Assembly (NCBI GenBank): GCA_013146195.2
Contig: CM028377.1
Span: 23,861,980-23,925,979 of the forward strand
Length of the DNA stretch: 64,000 nt
Reading direction: 5' to 3'
From: Codonopsis lanceolata
Lineage: Eukaryota; Streptophyta; Magnoliopsida; Asterales; Campanulaceae
The position numbers and the translations under genes were made by a program. Below the pieces are notes generated by a model. That model was given only the letters and a program-made list of their open reading frames with translations, was not told the DNA's origin and made no database searches. Positions 33,341 to 43,195 of the stretch are shown here, in pieces. Within the stretch, counting starts at the first letter, position 1. The number at the start of each line of letters is the position of its first letter.

Positions 33341-33538
33341 GTTACATTTTTGCCCTTAAAAAAATACACGTGCAAAACACATGGTGAGTTAACGGTTGAT
33401 CTACTAACGACATCCAACGGAGGAACATATAGTGTGCAAAAAAAAAAACGTACTTCAGACCCAAATACACACTTTTCGAATCGAGGAACTATTCTTAGAA
33501 AAGTTTTTAAGTACAATGACCAAAGGTGAAGTTAACCC
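33341..33538 (-). repeat. Right terminal inverted repeat of the P450-carrying MULE
   Basis: Reverse complement starts GGGTTAACTTCACC and parallels the left TIR through GATTCGAAAAGTG and GTTAACTCACCAT to AAGGGCAAAAATGTAACTTC. Followed by the target duplication TTAAATAAA. Confidence 0.75.
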
Positions 33539-34109
33539 TTAAATAAAAAGGGTTGCGCTATTCAGATCCCATGTTCCTCCAAGTTGACCCCCCCATTTAA
33601 GTATACCCCTACCTCATTTTAAAATACTTGATACCTATGAGTGTACCCCCCATGTTTTCCTATTTTACCCTTCTGAATTTTGAACACAATGTTACATTCC
33701 ACACCCTCAAAACCCAACACCCCACTACCCATAACACCGATACCCCTTCCCCTTCCTATACGCACGCAAAGGCAACAACTAGCAGCGGTCATGTTCTTGA
33801 ATGCATTTCATCCTCAATTTTCTATGACAGTTCCTAAGTACGAAACCCACATGCTAGGGAGCCAACCCTCAATTTTCTGTGCCAGTTCATCATCTCCTCC
33901 TTCAGTTGAAAAATGTACAAAAGAGGTATGTATATTTTTTATTCATTTTAGTTTGATTTGGTGTGTTTATACAATGTATTTGTTTGTTGAGTTTAGATAT
34001 GAACTAAAATCACGTTTTTTGTTGATTATATTGAAAAAATTTGGATGTTTGTTTGAAAAAATTCAGCCATGAACTCCGAAATTAGGGCTAAATGTTCAAT
34101 ATATATAGA

Positions 34110-34320
34110 TCTAAACATCATCAAAATGTTTAGACCTGATAGTCGGAACATTTTGATGATGTTCGGACCCTATATGCCGAACATTTAGAATTTGTTCCTT
34201 AGTCCTTGGCCAAACATTTTTAATCTGTTCCAACAGAGGGGGTCGAACATTTTCAAAATGTTCCAACATAGGGGGTCGAACATTTTCAAAATGTTCCAAT
34301 AGAGGGGCCCGAACAGTTTG
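34110..34320. repeat. Left subterminal palindrome array
   Basis: About five to six units of GAACATTTT-NNN-AAAATGTTC type, the clearest being GAACATTTTCAAAATGTTC, a perfect palindrome around one base. Spacers contain GGGGGTC or variants. Unit length is about 35 bases. The same palindrome family stands near the right end. Confidence 0.8.
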
Positions 34321-34407
34321 GCTTATAAAATTTTGTCCCTTTTTTTTATTTCAAACTTAGTGAACTAACATGTTAATTTATGAATGTCATGTATATAGAC
34401 ATACCAG

Positions 34408-36282
34408 ATGAAGAAGATTAGACCTATCACCTTGAATCAAAAAACAAAGACTGACACACAAGCCGAGGCACGAGTACAGGCACAGGCACGTGCGCAAGCA
34501 CAAGAACATGGACACATTGAGGAGGAAGAATTGGAACCAATGGAGGAACAGGGAGAGCCATTGATTACTTTTCCATGTCCTGGGGGACCCATCAGAACCA
34601 AGTGTACTTCGTTTCTACCCGAAACACATAGTTGTACATATATATCAAGGACTAAAGCGAATGGTGCTCAAGGTGAACAACCATAAACAAAAATTTTTAG
34701 CATGGAAAGTAACCATAAAAACTACTTCCCAACTATGGAGGGACTTACTTATTGCGACCAAACTAGTGCAATTAAGGCATGATTCATATCTCGAGAGTGA
34801 TAAGGTATTGGTTTGTGTCTTTGTGGAGCGGTGGCATGCAGAGACCAATACCTTCCATATGCCATTTGGTGAGATGACTATAACACTTGATGATGTGTTT
34901 TGCATTACTGGTCTTCCAATTGCTGGGAAATCAATCTTTTTGGAAGGTTCAGTTTTCGCTCAAAGTTCGGTTGATGTTGTTTGTCGGTATTTAAGAGTGT
35001 CTAAAGAGGAGGCAAGAGAGGGAATGCGTGGTGCTAGGGGTCGTCTATGAGGCTAGAGTGGCTACGCACCCGTTTTGCTTTGGACGTATTGTCTGAGGAT
35101 CCAGAAATGGTTGTTTGCTCTCTTCGCGCTTATTTGTTATACATGTTGGGTTGTACATTTTTGCCGATAAGAGCAGAAGTAGGGTTAGCATGACTTACCT
35201 AGAGTTCCTCATGAGCGATTTGGATGTTGTGCATACTTACTCATGGGGAGTGGCAGCCCTAGCCTTTCTATAGAAACATCTACGGAGTGTAACAAAGGTG
35301 AATACGAGACAGATGGTCGGATATTCCACGTTATTGAAGGTAATTCCTTGTATTTATAGTTAAATTTGTATTCTTATATTTATAGTTAAATGGTGTGTAT
35401 TGTGTTCAAATAGGCATGGATATTTGAGTGATTCCGAATGTGCACCGCTACTCCTAACATGCAATATCACAAAGGCCAGGAACTTGCAAGTAGGTGGGAG
35501 CAAAAGAGTGTTGCCAATGTGCCCGTCGACCGATTACAAGGTCTGCGGGAACAACTTGATCCCCTTGGTGCGAATGATGTGAGTCTTAATGTATTTATAC
35601 GTAGCAAATGACCATATTTTATATATTATTAATCCATTATTTTTCAATTCTTGTAGGCTATTTGGATGACGTATACCCAGCAGGTCAGACAACATTTCCC
35701 ATTTCACCGGATATCCTTATACCATGCATGCATAGGGTCAATTGATCATATTAAGTCATACCACCCTGATCGCGTCCTTCGACAGTTTGGATATGTGTAG
35801 ACCATTCCGGGGATGATTATTTCCCCTGATATAGAGAAAATAGGTATGTTGGAAAATAAGAAGGTCTTGGCCACGCTTTTGCGATACTTCGATATTTGGG
35901 ACAGACAAATATTATCCAAGCAACAACTTTGTAGAGTTACCGAGTGACCATGGCAGTGTGCACCTGGCTATATGGATTGGTAAAATCATGTATCTCATCC
36001 AATCGTTTGTAACCCTGAGCATCATTCAACCTTCCAATGGACTGCTCCTGATATAGGTTTACCAGATCATGGGATATGGTTAGCTTAGCACGCGGTTTGT
36101 TGGAACCGATGGCGGTGCGATATGGTGCGGGAGACCGAGATATATTGTACGACGAGTTGGGTATAGCGATCCAGAGTGCATATGACGTATTGGGAGGTCA
36201 ACAACATGCGGGACCGGGACCGCTACAAGTGGCCAAGCTGAGGGAGAGTGATCTAGCCGTCGTCATAAAAGAAAAAACTTGA
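34408..36282 (+). pseudogene. Plant mobile domain (PMD) gene
   Basis: An N-terminal charged Ala/Gln-rich segment (34408-34686) precedes the PMD core: LVCVFVERWHAETNTFHMPF near 34805 and GEMTITLDDVFCITGLPI near 34868, then WLRTRFALDVLSEDPE, SLRAYLLYMLGC near 35050-35150, the SWG box near 35240, and later RWEQKSVANVPVDRLQGLRE and PDRVLRQFG (about 35490 and 35765). Intervening segments with GT/AG-like edges (about 35340-35412 and 35578-35656) may be introns. PMD proteins include MAIN/MAIL1, which act in silencing and development; many genomic copies lie in transposons. Stops and frame changes suggest a decayed copy. Confidence 0.78.
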
Positions 36283-36299
36283 TTGCGTTGTAATTGAAT

Positions 36300-37298
36300 T
36301 TGTTGGAAAAGTTTGAATGACATTTTAGATAATTTTCATATGTAATTTAACTTGTTCGATAACTTTTACCTTTTAGATCTTAATTTTAAACATACTATTA
36401 TCAATAACCATAATTACAATCATGCTAGTCTAAAATAATAGTCTCGGTACTTTGCCCAACACAATTGTATCATACACTATCCGAGTGCAAATCAAGTTGG
36501 GTTTAAAACAAGTCTTTCCACCCTGATGCAGTCGTGAAACGAATCCCAATGTATAGACACCGGTGCTAATGGGTAACTCTCGCGCAACAAAACCGGCAAA
36601 TAAGCTATATATATATATCAACAAACTATATAATATAATTCTAAAAACACTTATGTAACTTGGGTTGTGTGTACCTCGATAAAATGGTCTTCATTTATTT
36701 ATTTGATATAAATAAACTTGGGGAAGTCTCAAGCGTAGTCCTCAACGGAAGATAAGTTACGGACATTCGTGTATCTAGAGATGCCAAAGCTACATTATAC
36801 ACTAATGCAACCAAGTGACCCATTTCTAGTAAATAAAACCAATGTTTTTCGCTGTGCATTACCTTGTAATAATTGAGCATGTTTAGGACCTTATCAACAC
36901 GATCACTTGCCAGGAAAACACGTTTGTATAACTCTACGCTAGTTGTCAGCTCATGATGGAGGTCTCGTTGAACTGCAGGCCATCCATCTTGAGTTAAGTC
37001 AAGTATGGCAACAACCGCACGAAAACCGCAATGCCCATCTGCTTTAACATCCTTTGTCTCCGAATAAAATTGGCAAACTGTGATGGGAGTAGATCAACGA
37101 AACGAATCGCAGAGTTGAGTTTCAATCGTTGTCGCGTAACCTATTGAAAGAAGATTAATTAAACATGAATTTAGAATATATTTTTTAATTGTAAAGATCT
37201 AGTAAACATCAAAAACACATTAATTGTGGTATATAGAATGAATTTCTCCAATTGTATTTTTCCATGCACAATCCATTTCACCCTGAATCCCATTATTT
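36300..37298. other. Spacer between the PMD and transposase genes
   Basis: AT-rich, with minus-strand frames at 36430-36624 and 36695-36880 that may be transposase C-terminal exons or UTR. No motif I can assign. Confidence 0.4.
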
Positions 37299-39151
37299 TC
37301 ACACATAACCAGTGACATCCAACTTTCTCCAAAATGTGTCAACTTGATCAAAGGAAATTGACTTGCCCAATTTGAGATGCTCAACGATCACATGTACACA
37401 AGGCAAACCACATGTCTTTCTCGGTACACAACCACACAACAAAGACTCTACAACAGTATCTTTGCTAACAACAAATTCTATTTTATTAATCGTATTCAAC
37501 GCCTGTATGGATATCATGCCTCGCATATCCATGAATATAACTGATTTGAATTTGTGCATGACTACGTTTCTGCTCTTCTCAAATGAATGTTTGATTGCGT
37601 TGTGAGAAGTCTCAATGAGAGTGTGAATTTATCGCCAACAAGTCTCAAAATTACCTTGGCTCGATCCAAGTTGTCTTTTCAATGCTGCGTGTTGACACTC
37701 CGCCTTGAAAGTACATACAATCATTAAACGAATTTGAAGAACGTATGTAACAAAAAAACGAAAGCAATTAATACCTACTTGTTGTGGAATTGTCAAAATG
37801 CATGACGATATTTGGCCAACATGACACAAATCATGACACAAATCTTTCTTTGTAGGGCTCAATCCATTGTTCCAAAACATATTTGATGGCACTTGGAAAT
37901 TCTTTGAAATCGAACTTGAGTCTTTCCAGAGATTCATTATATTACGACTTAGTATCAGCGAGCACCAACAAATTCCAAAATATATTAAACGAATCTCACT
38001 TTTCTTTTGTCGTTAAGATTTTCCTACAGTTTACCAAAACGTTCTTATTGATGTGCCATCGACAAAGGAAATGTCTCGAGGTAGGAAACATTCGCTCAAT
38101 TGCATTCATTAAAGCAATTTCTCTATCAGTAACGATCACAATATGCATGCACCATTGCTCCATCAATGATTTCAAGCATGTGCACGCCCACATATAGATG
38201 TATGTTTTCTCATTCTTTAAATAAGCAGATGTAGTTAAAAATGTCATATTTGTAGACGTAACACCAACAATCTCCAACAAAGGTAACTTGTACCTATTTG
38301 TCTTGTACGTGCAATACATTAATATGACTTTCGGAAAGGCATGCAATAAATCAACGCTGGATGGGTGAGCGAAAAACAAATCCTTCACAGTATGAGTCTT
38401 CTCACAACACCAATGGTGACGAACATATCCATACTTCTCCAACATAAACATGAGTTGTTATTGCATTTGTGATCGACCTTCACGCTTGATAACTCTATTC
38501 TTCAAACATGTATTGTAGATAGTCCTTATTGTAGATCTATTTTCTTGAAATTTTTCTTTCAAACGGGCCACAACGTCCTTTGGATTACTATTGGCATATG
38601 TTATATCAACCACATATTCCTCCTCAGCCCTTGATAACTGACCGACATATGAATGACCTTCTTTGACGCTCAAGTTCATAATTGTGGACACCACACTTCA
38701 TAACCAATGATCATTGTCCAACTGACACTTCTATGCACCTCAAACTAAATGGACAACCAACCTTCTTAGATCCGATTTCTTTCATGCTTTTTTGTTTACT
38801 CACCTCCTTATCTTTCTTTCCAATTTCATTTTCATCATTTGCTTGTGATTTCTTGAATCCACTGTATTGACCCACTTTTTTATTTCCTGCACCACTGTTT
38901 GACCTCCTAACTATTATTACCATGCCAAGCTCATTCCCCCTAACACGAACTCAATCAATCAACATTTGGCGAGATGAAAAGAGTTCACGCGTCATGAACA
39001 TATCTGTGTAATCCGCCACAATGTCTTGAATATGAACTATCACATTATTTTCAACATGAACAATCTCATTAGTAGAATGACCATCAACACTAGGATTTGT
39101 CGACAACATGTTTGAATCATATAGCAAAAAACAATAACACATCAAAAACAC
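37299..39151 (-). pseudogene. MuDR-type MULE transposase (broken)
   Basis: Read on the minus strand. N-terminus 39151-38711: TRELFSSRQMLID, then MVIIVRRSN and KKVGCPFSLR, a WRKY-GCM1/FAR1-like DNA-binding region. 38694-38458: EGHSYVGQLSRAEEEYVVD. Transposase core 38451-37996: FPKVILMYCTYKTNRYKLPL, VIVTDREIALMNAIE and FLCRWHINKNV. C-terminus 37937-37299 ends in a SWIM-type zinc finger (CGC..., LPCVHVI near 37370-37440). The first Asp of the DDE triad, normally ILMDCTYKTN, is Tyr (codon 38314-38316). The second Asp is present (38125-38127). A TGA replaces a Trp near 38948 and one frameshift lies near 38680. Confidence 0.85.
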
Positions 39152-39159
39152 AAGTGACT

Positions 39160-39365
39160 AATTATTTTTCAAATTGTTCGGCCCCACTCAGTAGAACATT
39201 TAAAAAATGTTCGACCCCTACTGATGGAACAAATTTAAAATGTTCGGCATGATAAGGTGGAACAGAACAGATATGTTCGGATAGGGAGAACCGAACATTT
39301 ATGATATGTCCGGTTGACTCCTACCGAATATTTCATAAATGTTTGGTGCTCCAAGTCCGAACCGT
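39160..39365. repeat. Right subterminal palindrome array
   Basis: Five to six units built from GAACATTT and AAATGTTCG halves with spacers such as CCCCTACTGATG. They match the units at 34110-34320, so both ends of the MULE carry the same palindromes. Confidence 0.75.
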
Positions 39366-39898
39366 GCACGATGAGGACCTCTTTTTTAAGCAGAAAAAAA
39401 TACTTTCTAAACAACTTTAAGCAAAAAAATGTTTTATATGTTACCACAATAGTCATATTACCCTCTCTTTTTTTTCATCCATACTTGATTTCTTCACACA
39501 CAATGTTGAAGTCCTATGTTTTTTTTTTTTGGAAGTTGAAGGTTTTTGGCTATGGAAGAAGGTTTTCACAACTAAAAACGTGAAGATGAAGGATAACAAG
39601 ATTTGTTTGAGAATAAAGAGTTATATTAGTTAGGGGAAGAAGAAGGGTTTAAAGAAGAATGACTTTGTAAGAATGAGTATGTATTGGGGTGTTTACTTAG
39701 AGATGAAGGAGATGATGAATAAGATGAGAAGAAGGGGTATATTTGTTTTAGGTTGTGAGGTTTACTTAGAGGTTTTTTGTTTTAGAAAAATAGGAAGGGG
39801 TCTACTTATAAGCTGTAAGGATATAATTATCTTTAAGATTGATGGTATTTTTGTGATTAAGGAAAAAATGTCAGAAACATGGTCTAAATAACGCAAAC
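39366..39898. other. Right terminal region of the MULE
   Basis: AT-rich, no gene recognised. The last about 40 bases form the right TIR; AACGCAAAC ends at 39898, next to the copia LTR. Confidence 0.5.
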
Positions 39899-40067
39899 TG
39901 TTATGAAAGTCAATAAGCCTAAGTATAGGTGTGTACATTGCATTGAATGATGCAATAGTTATTGCATGTAGTTATTGCAAGGTTGTTTCAATTGTATGTG
40001 TGCTGCTCGGTTATAAATACCGAGTAGCTTGAAGTTATCTTTCACCCCGAATCCTTCAGCTCTGAAT

Positions 40068-40129
<62 letters not shown>

Positions 40130-40169
40130 AGTACACTCTTTGTTCTAAGTTTGTGGTTATTTTATAACA
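39899..40169 (+). repeat. 5' LTR of copia element 3
   Basis: A 271-base LTR with termini TGTTAT and ATAACA, containing TATAAATA near 40013 and a (CT)n run at 40073-40128. It is followed by CGTTATCATCACGA, a leader typical of one plant copia lineage. Confidence 0.75.
40073..40128 (+). repeat. (CT)n microsatellite in the LTR
   Basis: About 26 CT units downstream of the presumed TATA box, in the expected leader part of the LTR. Confidence 0.95.
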
Positions 40170-40351
40170 CGTTATCATCACGATTGTTCTACTCTTAACA
40201 ATCTCAAACGGTAAAATTTTCTACTGATATATTCTTTATTTTATGTCTTTGGTTTACTTCAATATATATCGTATATCACCATTATTAGGAAAATGTTGGC
40301 TAAAACACCGTCGATAATTTATGGTGAGATGACGAAATTATAATTTATTTT

Positions 40352-40354
<3 letters not shown>

Positions 40355-40429
<75 letters not shown>
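40355..40429. repeat. (TA)n microsatellite
   Basis: An uninterrupted TA run in the untranslated leader of copia element 3. Confidence 0.97.
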
Positions 40430-40431
<2 letters not shown>

Positions 40432-41160
40432 GTTGATGCTTGAGCGGATATAACCTCGAGCTATAAACTGAATATTTATAAATATACATATATTTCAATT
40501 CTATATATGAATAACCATATATACATATATATTTATTACTGACTTTCAAACACCTACATAAAGGCTTGCTGAATAGCGTGACGTGAATATATATGTATGT
40601 TATATAATAGCTGTATAAAGTTGGCTGAAAAATATTCATGCAGAGTTATTTTATTTATTGCTCCTAATAAGATTTATATTTATTCATAATATAAATGCAA
40701 TTCTATTAAATCAATTTTTTTACATTTTTACCCCTCTCCTCTAACGGCTAGTTAACTGATTTTTATCTCTCTCCTCCAACGATCATAAACGACTAGTTAA
40801 CGGTCATAAACGGTCATTTTTTTCTCCATATATACAACAACATCTTAATAGATTACTCACATTTTTACTACCTCCTTACAAACTCTCAAAACCATATCAT
40901 CTTCTACAAAATTTTTAACCCAATGTTGATGATTATTATCATACTTGTTATTGTGTGCACCGCATTGGTTTTCGTTGCTGAATACCCTCCAAACAATTTT
41001 CAGATTTTTATTGTTTATCTTTGTATCATGTATGTCATGTTAGCAGTTACAATAGCTTTTAACATACATTTTAACATGTACTGATTATCATATGAATAAA
41101 TTTTTCATGTCATAATTTTATTAATATATATGTTTCATTTTTATAGTTTTTTCTTCAAAA

Positions 41161-42204
41161 ATGGCAAACATCGTTAAGCTCGAATTTGAAAGGCTGGACA
41201 TAACTAGGAAAAACTATATGTCTTGGAAAATAGAGTTCGAAACCCACCCGGCCACCAGAATCCTTGAAAATACTATCCAACGAAGTAATAATGAATGAAT
41301 AAGTAATCAACATCTGGCTCAGGCCATGATTTTCCGACGCCACCACGTCCACGAAGACCTAAAGATGGAGTATCTCACGGTTAATGATCCACTCGTCTTT
41401 TGGGAAAATTTGAACGAAAGATATGACCATTTGAAAACGGTCATTCTCCCAGAAGCATACCATGATTGGATTCATATCCGCCTACAAGATTTTAAAATCA
41501 TCAATGAATATAATTCTATGATGTATAAAATAACTTCACAGTTGAAATTATGTGGGGAAACCATCATTGAATATGATATGTTGGAGAAGACATTCTCCAC
41601 ATTTCATGCCTCGAATATGCTCCTGCAGCAGCAATATCGAGAAAAGGGTTTTAAAAGGTACTCTGAATTGATCTCTTACCTCCTAGTAGCTGAACAAAAT
41701 AATGAGATTCTAATGAAAAATCATGAATCTCGTCCAACTGGTTCAGCCCCATTCCTTGAAACGAATGGGACTATGTATGATGAGAGGCAAGAGCGTGGGC
41801 GTGGTAGTGGTCGTGGTCGTGGTCGCGGTCGTGGTAGAGACCAAGGAAATCATGGACAAGGCCGGGGTCGTGGTCGAAATCAAGGCCGAGGAAGAGGCCA
41901 TGGAAGAAATAACTATCATCATCATCATCCATATAATGGAAATTCCTCTCGCCACCTGAAGTGGAACAGAGATGATGATAGAAACAACTCTTCGAGTAGG
42001 CAAAATGTGCGTCAAAACAATGAAAAAAGTTCATGTTTTAGGTATGGCATGAAAGGCCACTGGGCACGCACATGCCGAATGGCGAAACATCTAGTTGATC
42101 TTTATGAGAGATCACAAAAAGGAAAAATGTTAAGACAAATTTCCTTGAAAATGATCCTGAAGATCTTTATTTTGATTTTGGTGATATGGCCAACGTCGAC
42201 ATGA
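41161..42204 (+). pseudogene. Copia element 3 gag
   Basis: It starts at ATG 41161 with MANIVKLEFERLDITRKNYM, continues after an in-frame TGA (41296-41298) with AMIFRRHHVHEDLKMEYL, and is then open to 42204. LQDFKIINEYNSMMYKITSQ and AEQNNEILMKNHESRPTGSA are characteristic of this copia gag family. A long Gly/Arg run (about 41790-41905) and a zinc knuckle follow. The knuckle reads CFRYGMKGHWARTC, in which the second Cys is Tyr, so metal binding is probably lost. Confidence 0.87.
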
Positions 42205-42446
42205 CCAATACCATTAGTGATGATATTGATCATGAACAATAAATTAACATAGGAATGAAGCTATGGTCCGAGTTCGAGGTAGAAGGTGTGAAAAAAGTAA
42301 CATGTTATTATGTAGGAATATTATCTGTTTTTCCTATGTATACCAGCATGTTCACAATACATGCTATATATGTATTTTGCATTCAATGTGTTATCATATT
42401 TATTCATCTTATTTTTCTTTCTCTCATATTAAAATAGATCACATAT

Positions 42447-43195
42447 ATGTTTCAATCCAAAATCCAAGGAGGAGATTTATGTCTTGTAGACAGCGCTACT
42501 ACGCATACCATACTTAAAGATAAGAAATATTTTTCTTATCTCAAAGTTGACAAGGCTAATGTCAACACTATATCTGGTAATGCCAAAATAATTGAAGGAT
42601 TTGGCAAAGCAATTTTCCTAATGCCTGGAGGCATGAAATTCATGATAAATAATTCATTGTTCTCTCCTAAGTCTCAAAGAAACTTGTTAAGTTTCAAAGA
42701 CATTCGTCTGAATGGATATCATATTGAGACTATGAATAAGGGGAATAATGAATATCTTTGCATTACCTCAAACACTTCCGGAAGTAAGCGTATATTAGAA
42801 AAATTGTCATCTCTATCTTCAGGATTGTATAGTTCAATCATAAGAATATTTGAATCATATTCTATAGTAAACCTGAAGTTTACTGAAACATTTAAAGCTT
42901 GGCATGATCGATTGGGGCATCCAGGATCAACAATGATGCAGATAATTATTGAGAATTCTAGTGGTCATCCATTGAAAAACCATAAGGTTTTTCAATCTAA
43001 TGAACTACATTGTGATGCTTGTTCTCAAGGAAAATTGATAATTAGACCATCACCAACTAAAGTTGGATATAAATCACCATCTTTTTTGGAACAAATTCAG
43101 GGTGATATTTGTGGACCTATCCATCCACCAAGTGGACCATTCCAATACTTTATGGTATTAATTTATGCTTCTAGCAAATGGTCACACGTATATCA
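42447..43195 (+). pseudogene. Copia element 3 protease and integrase N-terminus
   Basis: Open from 42447. Protease: CLVDSATTHTILKD near 42482 (the copia DSxxTxH site, with Gly replaced by Ala), then SGNAKIIEGFGKA and SPKSQRNLLS. Integrase zinc finger: KAWHDRLGHPG near 42897 and CDACSQGK near 43012. Core: QGDICGPIHP near 43100, after which the frame leaves the family at about 43195. The central catalytic part and RT are absent here. Confidence 0.85.

Larger units (their letters stand above)
22414..33538. mobile_element. Pack-MULE-like element with P450 fragment, invaded by two retroelements
   Basis: Inverted repeats at 22414-22659 and 33341-33538 match over about 200 bases with roughly three quarters identity. 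A perfect 9-bp duplication TTAAATAAA stands at 22405-22413 and 33539-33547. Removing the nested LTR element (23001-28022) and the copia element (28311-33214) leaves about 1.2 kb, a usual size for a non-autonomous MULE. Its cargo includes the heme-binding region of a cytochrome P450. The alternative is two independent insertions of the same terminal repeat in inverted orientation, but the matching 9-bp flanks argue against this. Confidence 0.75.
33550..39898. mobile_element. MULE with MuDR-type transposase and plant mobile domain gene
   Basis: The left end GGGTTGCGCTATTCAGA (33550) and the inverse right end GTTTGCGTTATTTAGA (ending 39898) form imperfect TIRs. Inside, a transposase gene on the minus strand and a plant mobile domain (PMD) gene on the plus strand converge. 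Arrays of palindromes stand near both ends. Association of PMD with MULE transposases is known in plants. A 9-bp duplication cannot be tested because a copia element stands at the right edge. The transposase has lost a catalytic Asp, so the copy is dead. Confidence 0.75.
39899..43195 (+). mobile_element. Copia element 3, 5' part (LTR, gag, protease, integrase start)
   Basis: 5' LTR, leader with microsatellites, gag, protease and the first half of integrase, all on the plus strand. Integrase breaks off at about 43195 after SSKWSHVYHLC, and unrelated DNA follows, so the element is truncated or interrupted. It inserted within about one base of the right end of the preceding MULE. Confidence 0.85.

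Noticed and set aside
22414..33538. Two unrelated MITEs in opposite orientation instead of one MULE
   Set aside because: Considered because each TIR could be a separate element, but the perfect 9-bp flank shared by the outer edges favours one element; kept as the stated alternative.
33541..39908. A 9-bp target duplication for the mobile-domain MULE
   Set aside because: AAATAAAAA on the left does not match GTTATGAAA on the right; the right flank is a copia LTR, so no duplication can be claimed.
41723..42034. Val-rich and Thr-rich frames opposite or offset to gag
   Set aside because: Alternative readings of the Gly/Arg-coding run of copia element 3 gag.
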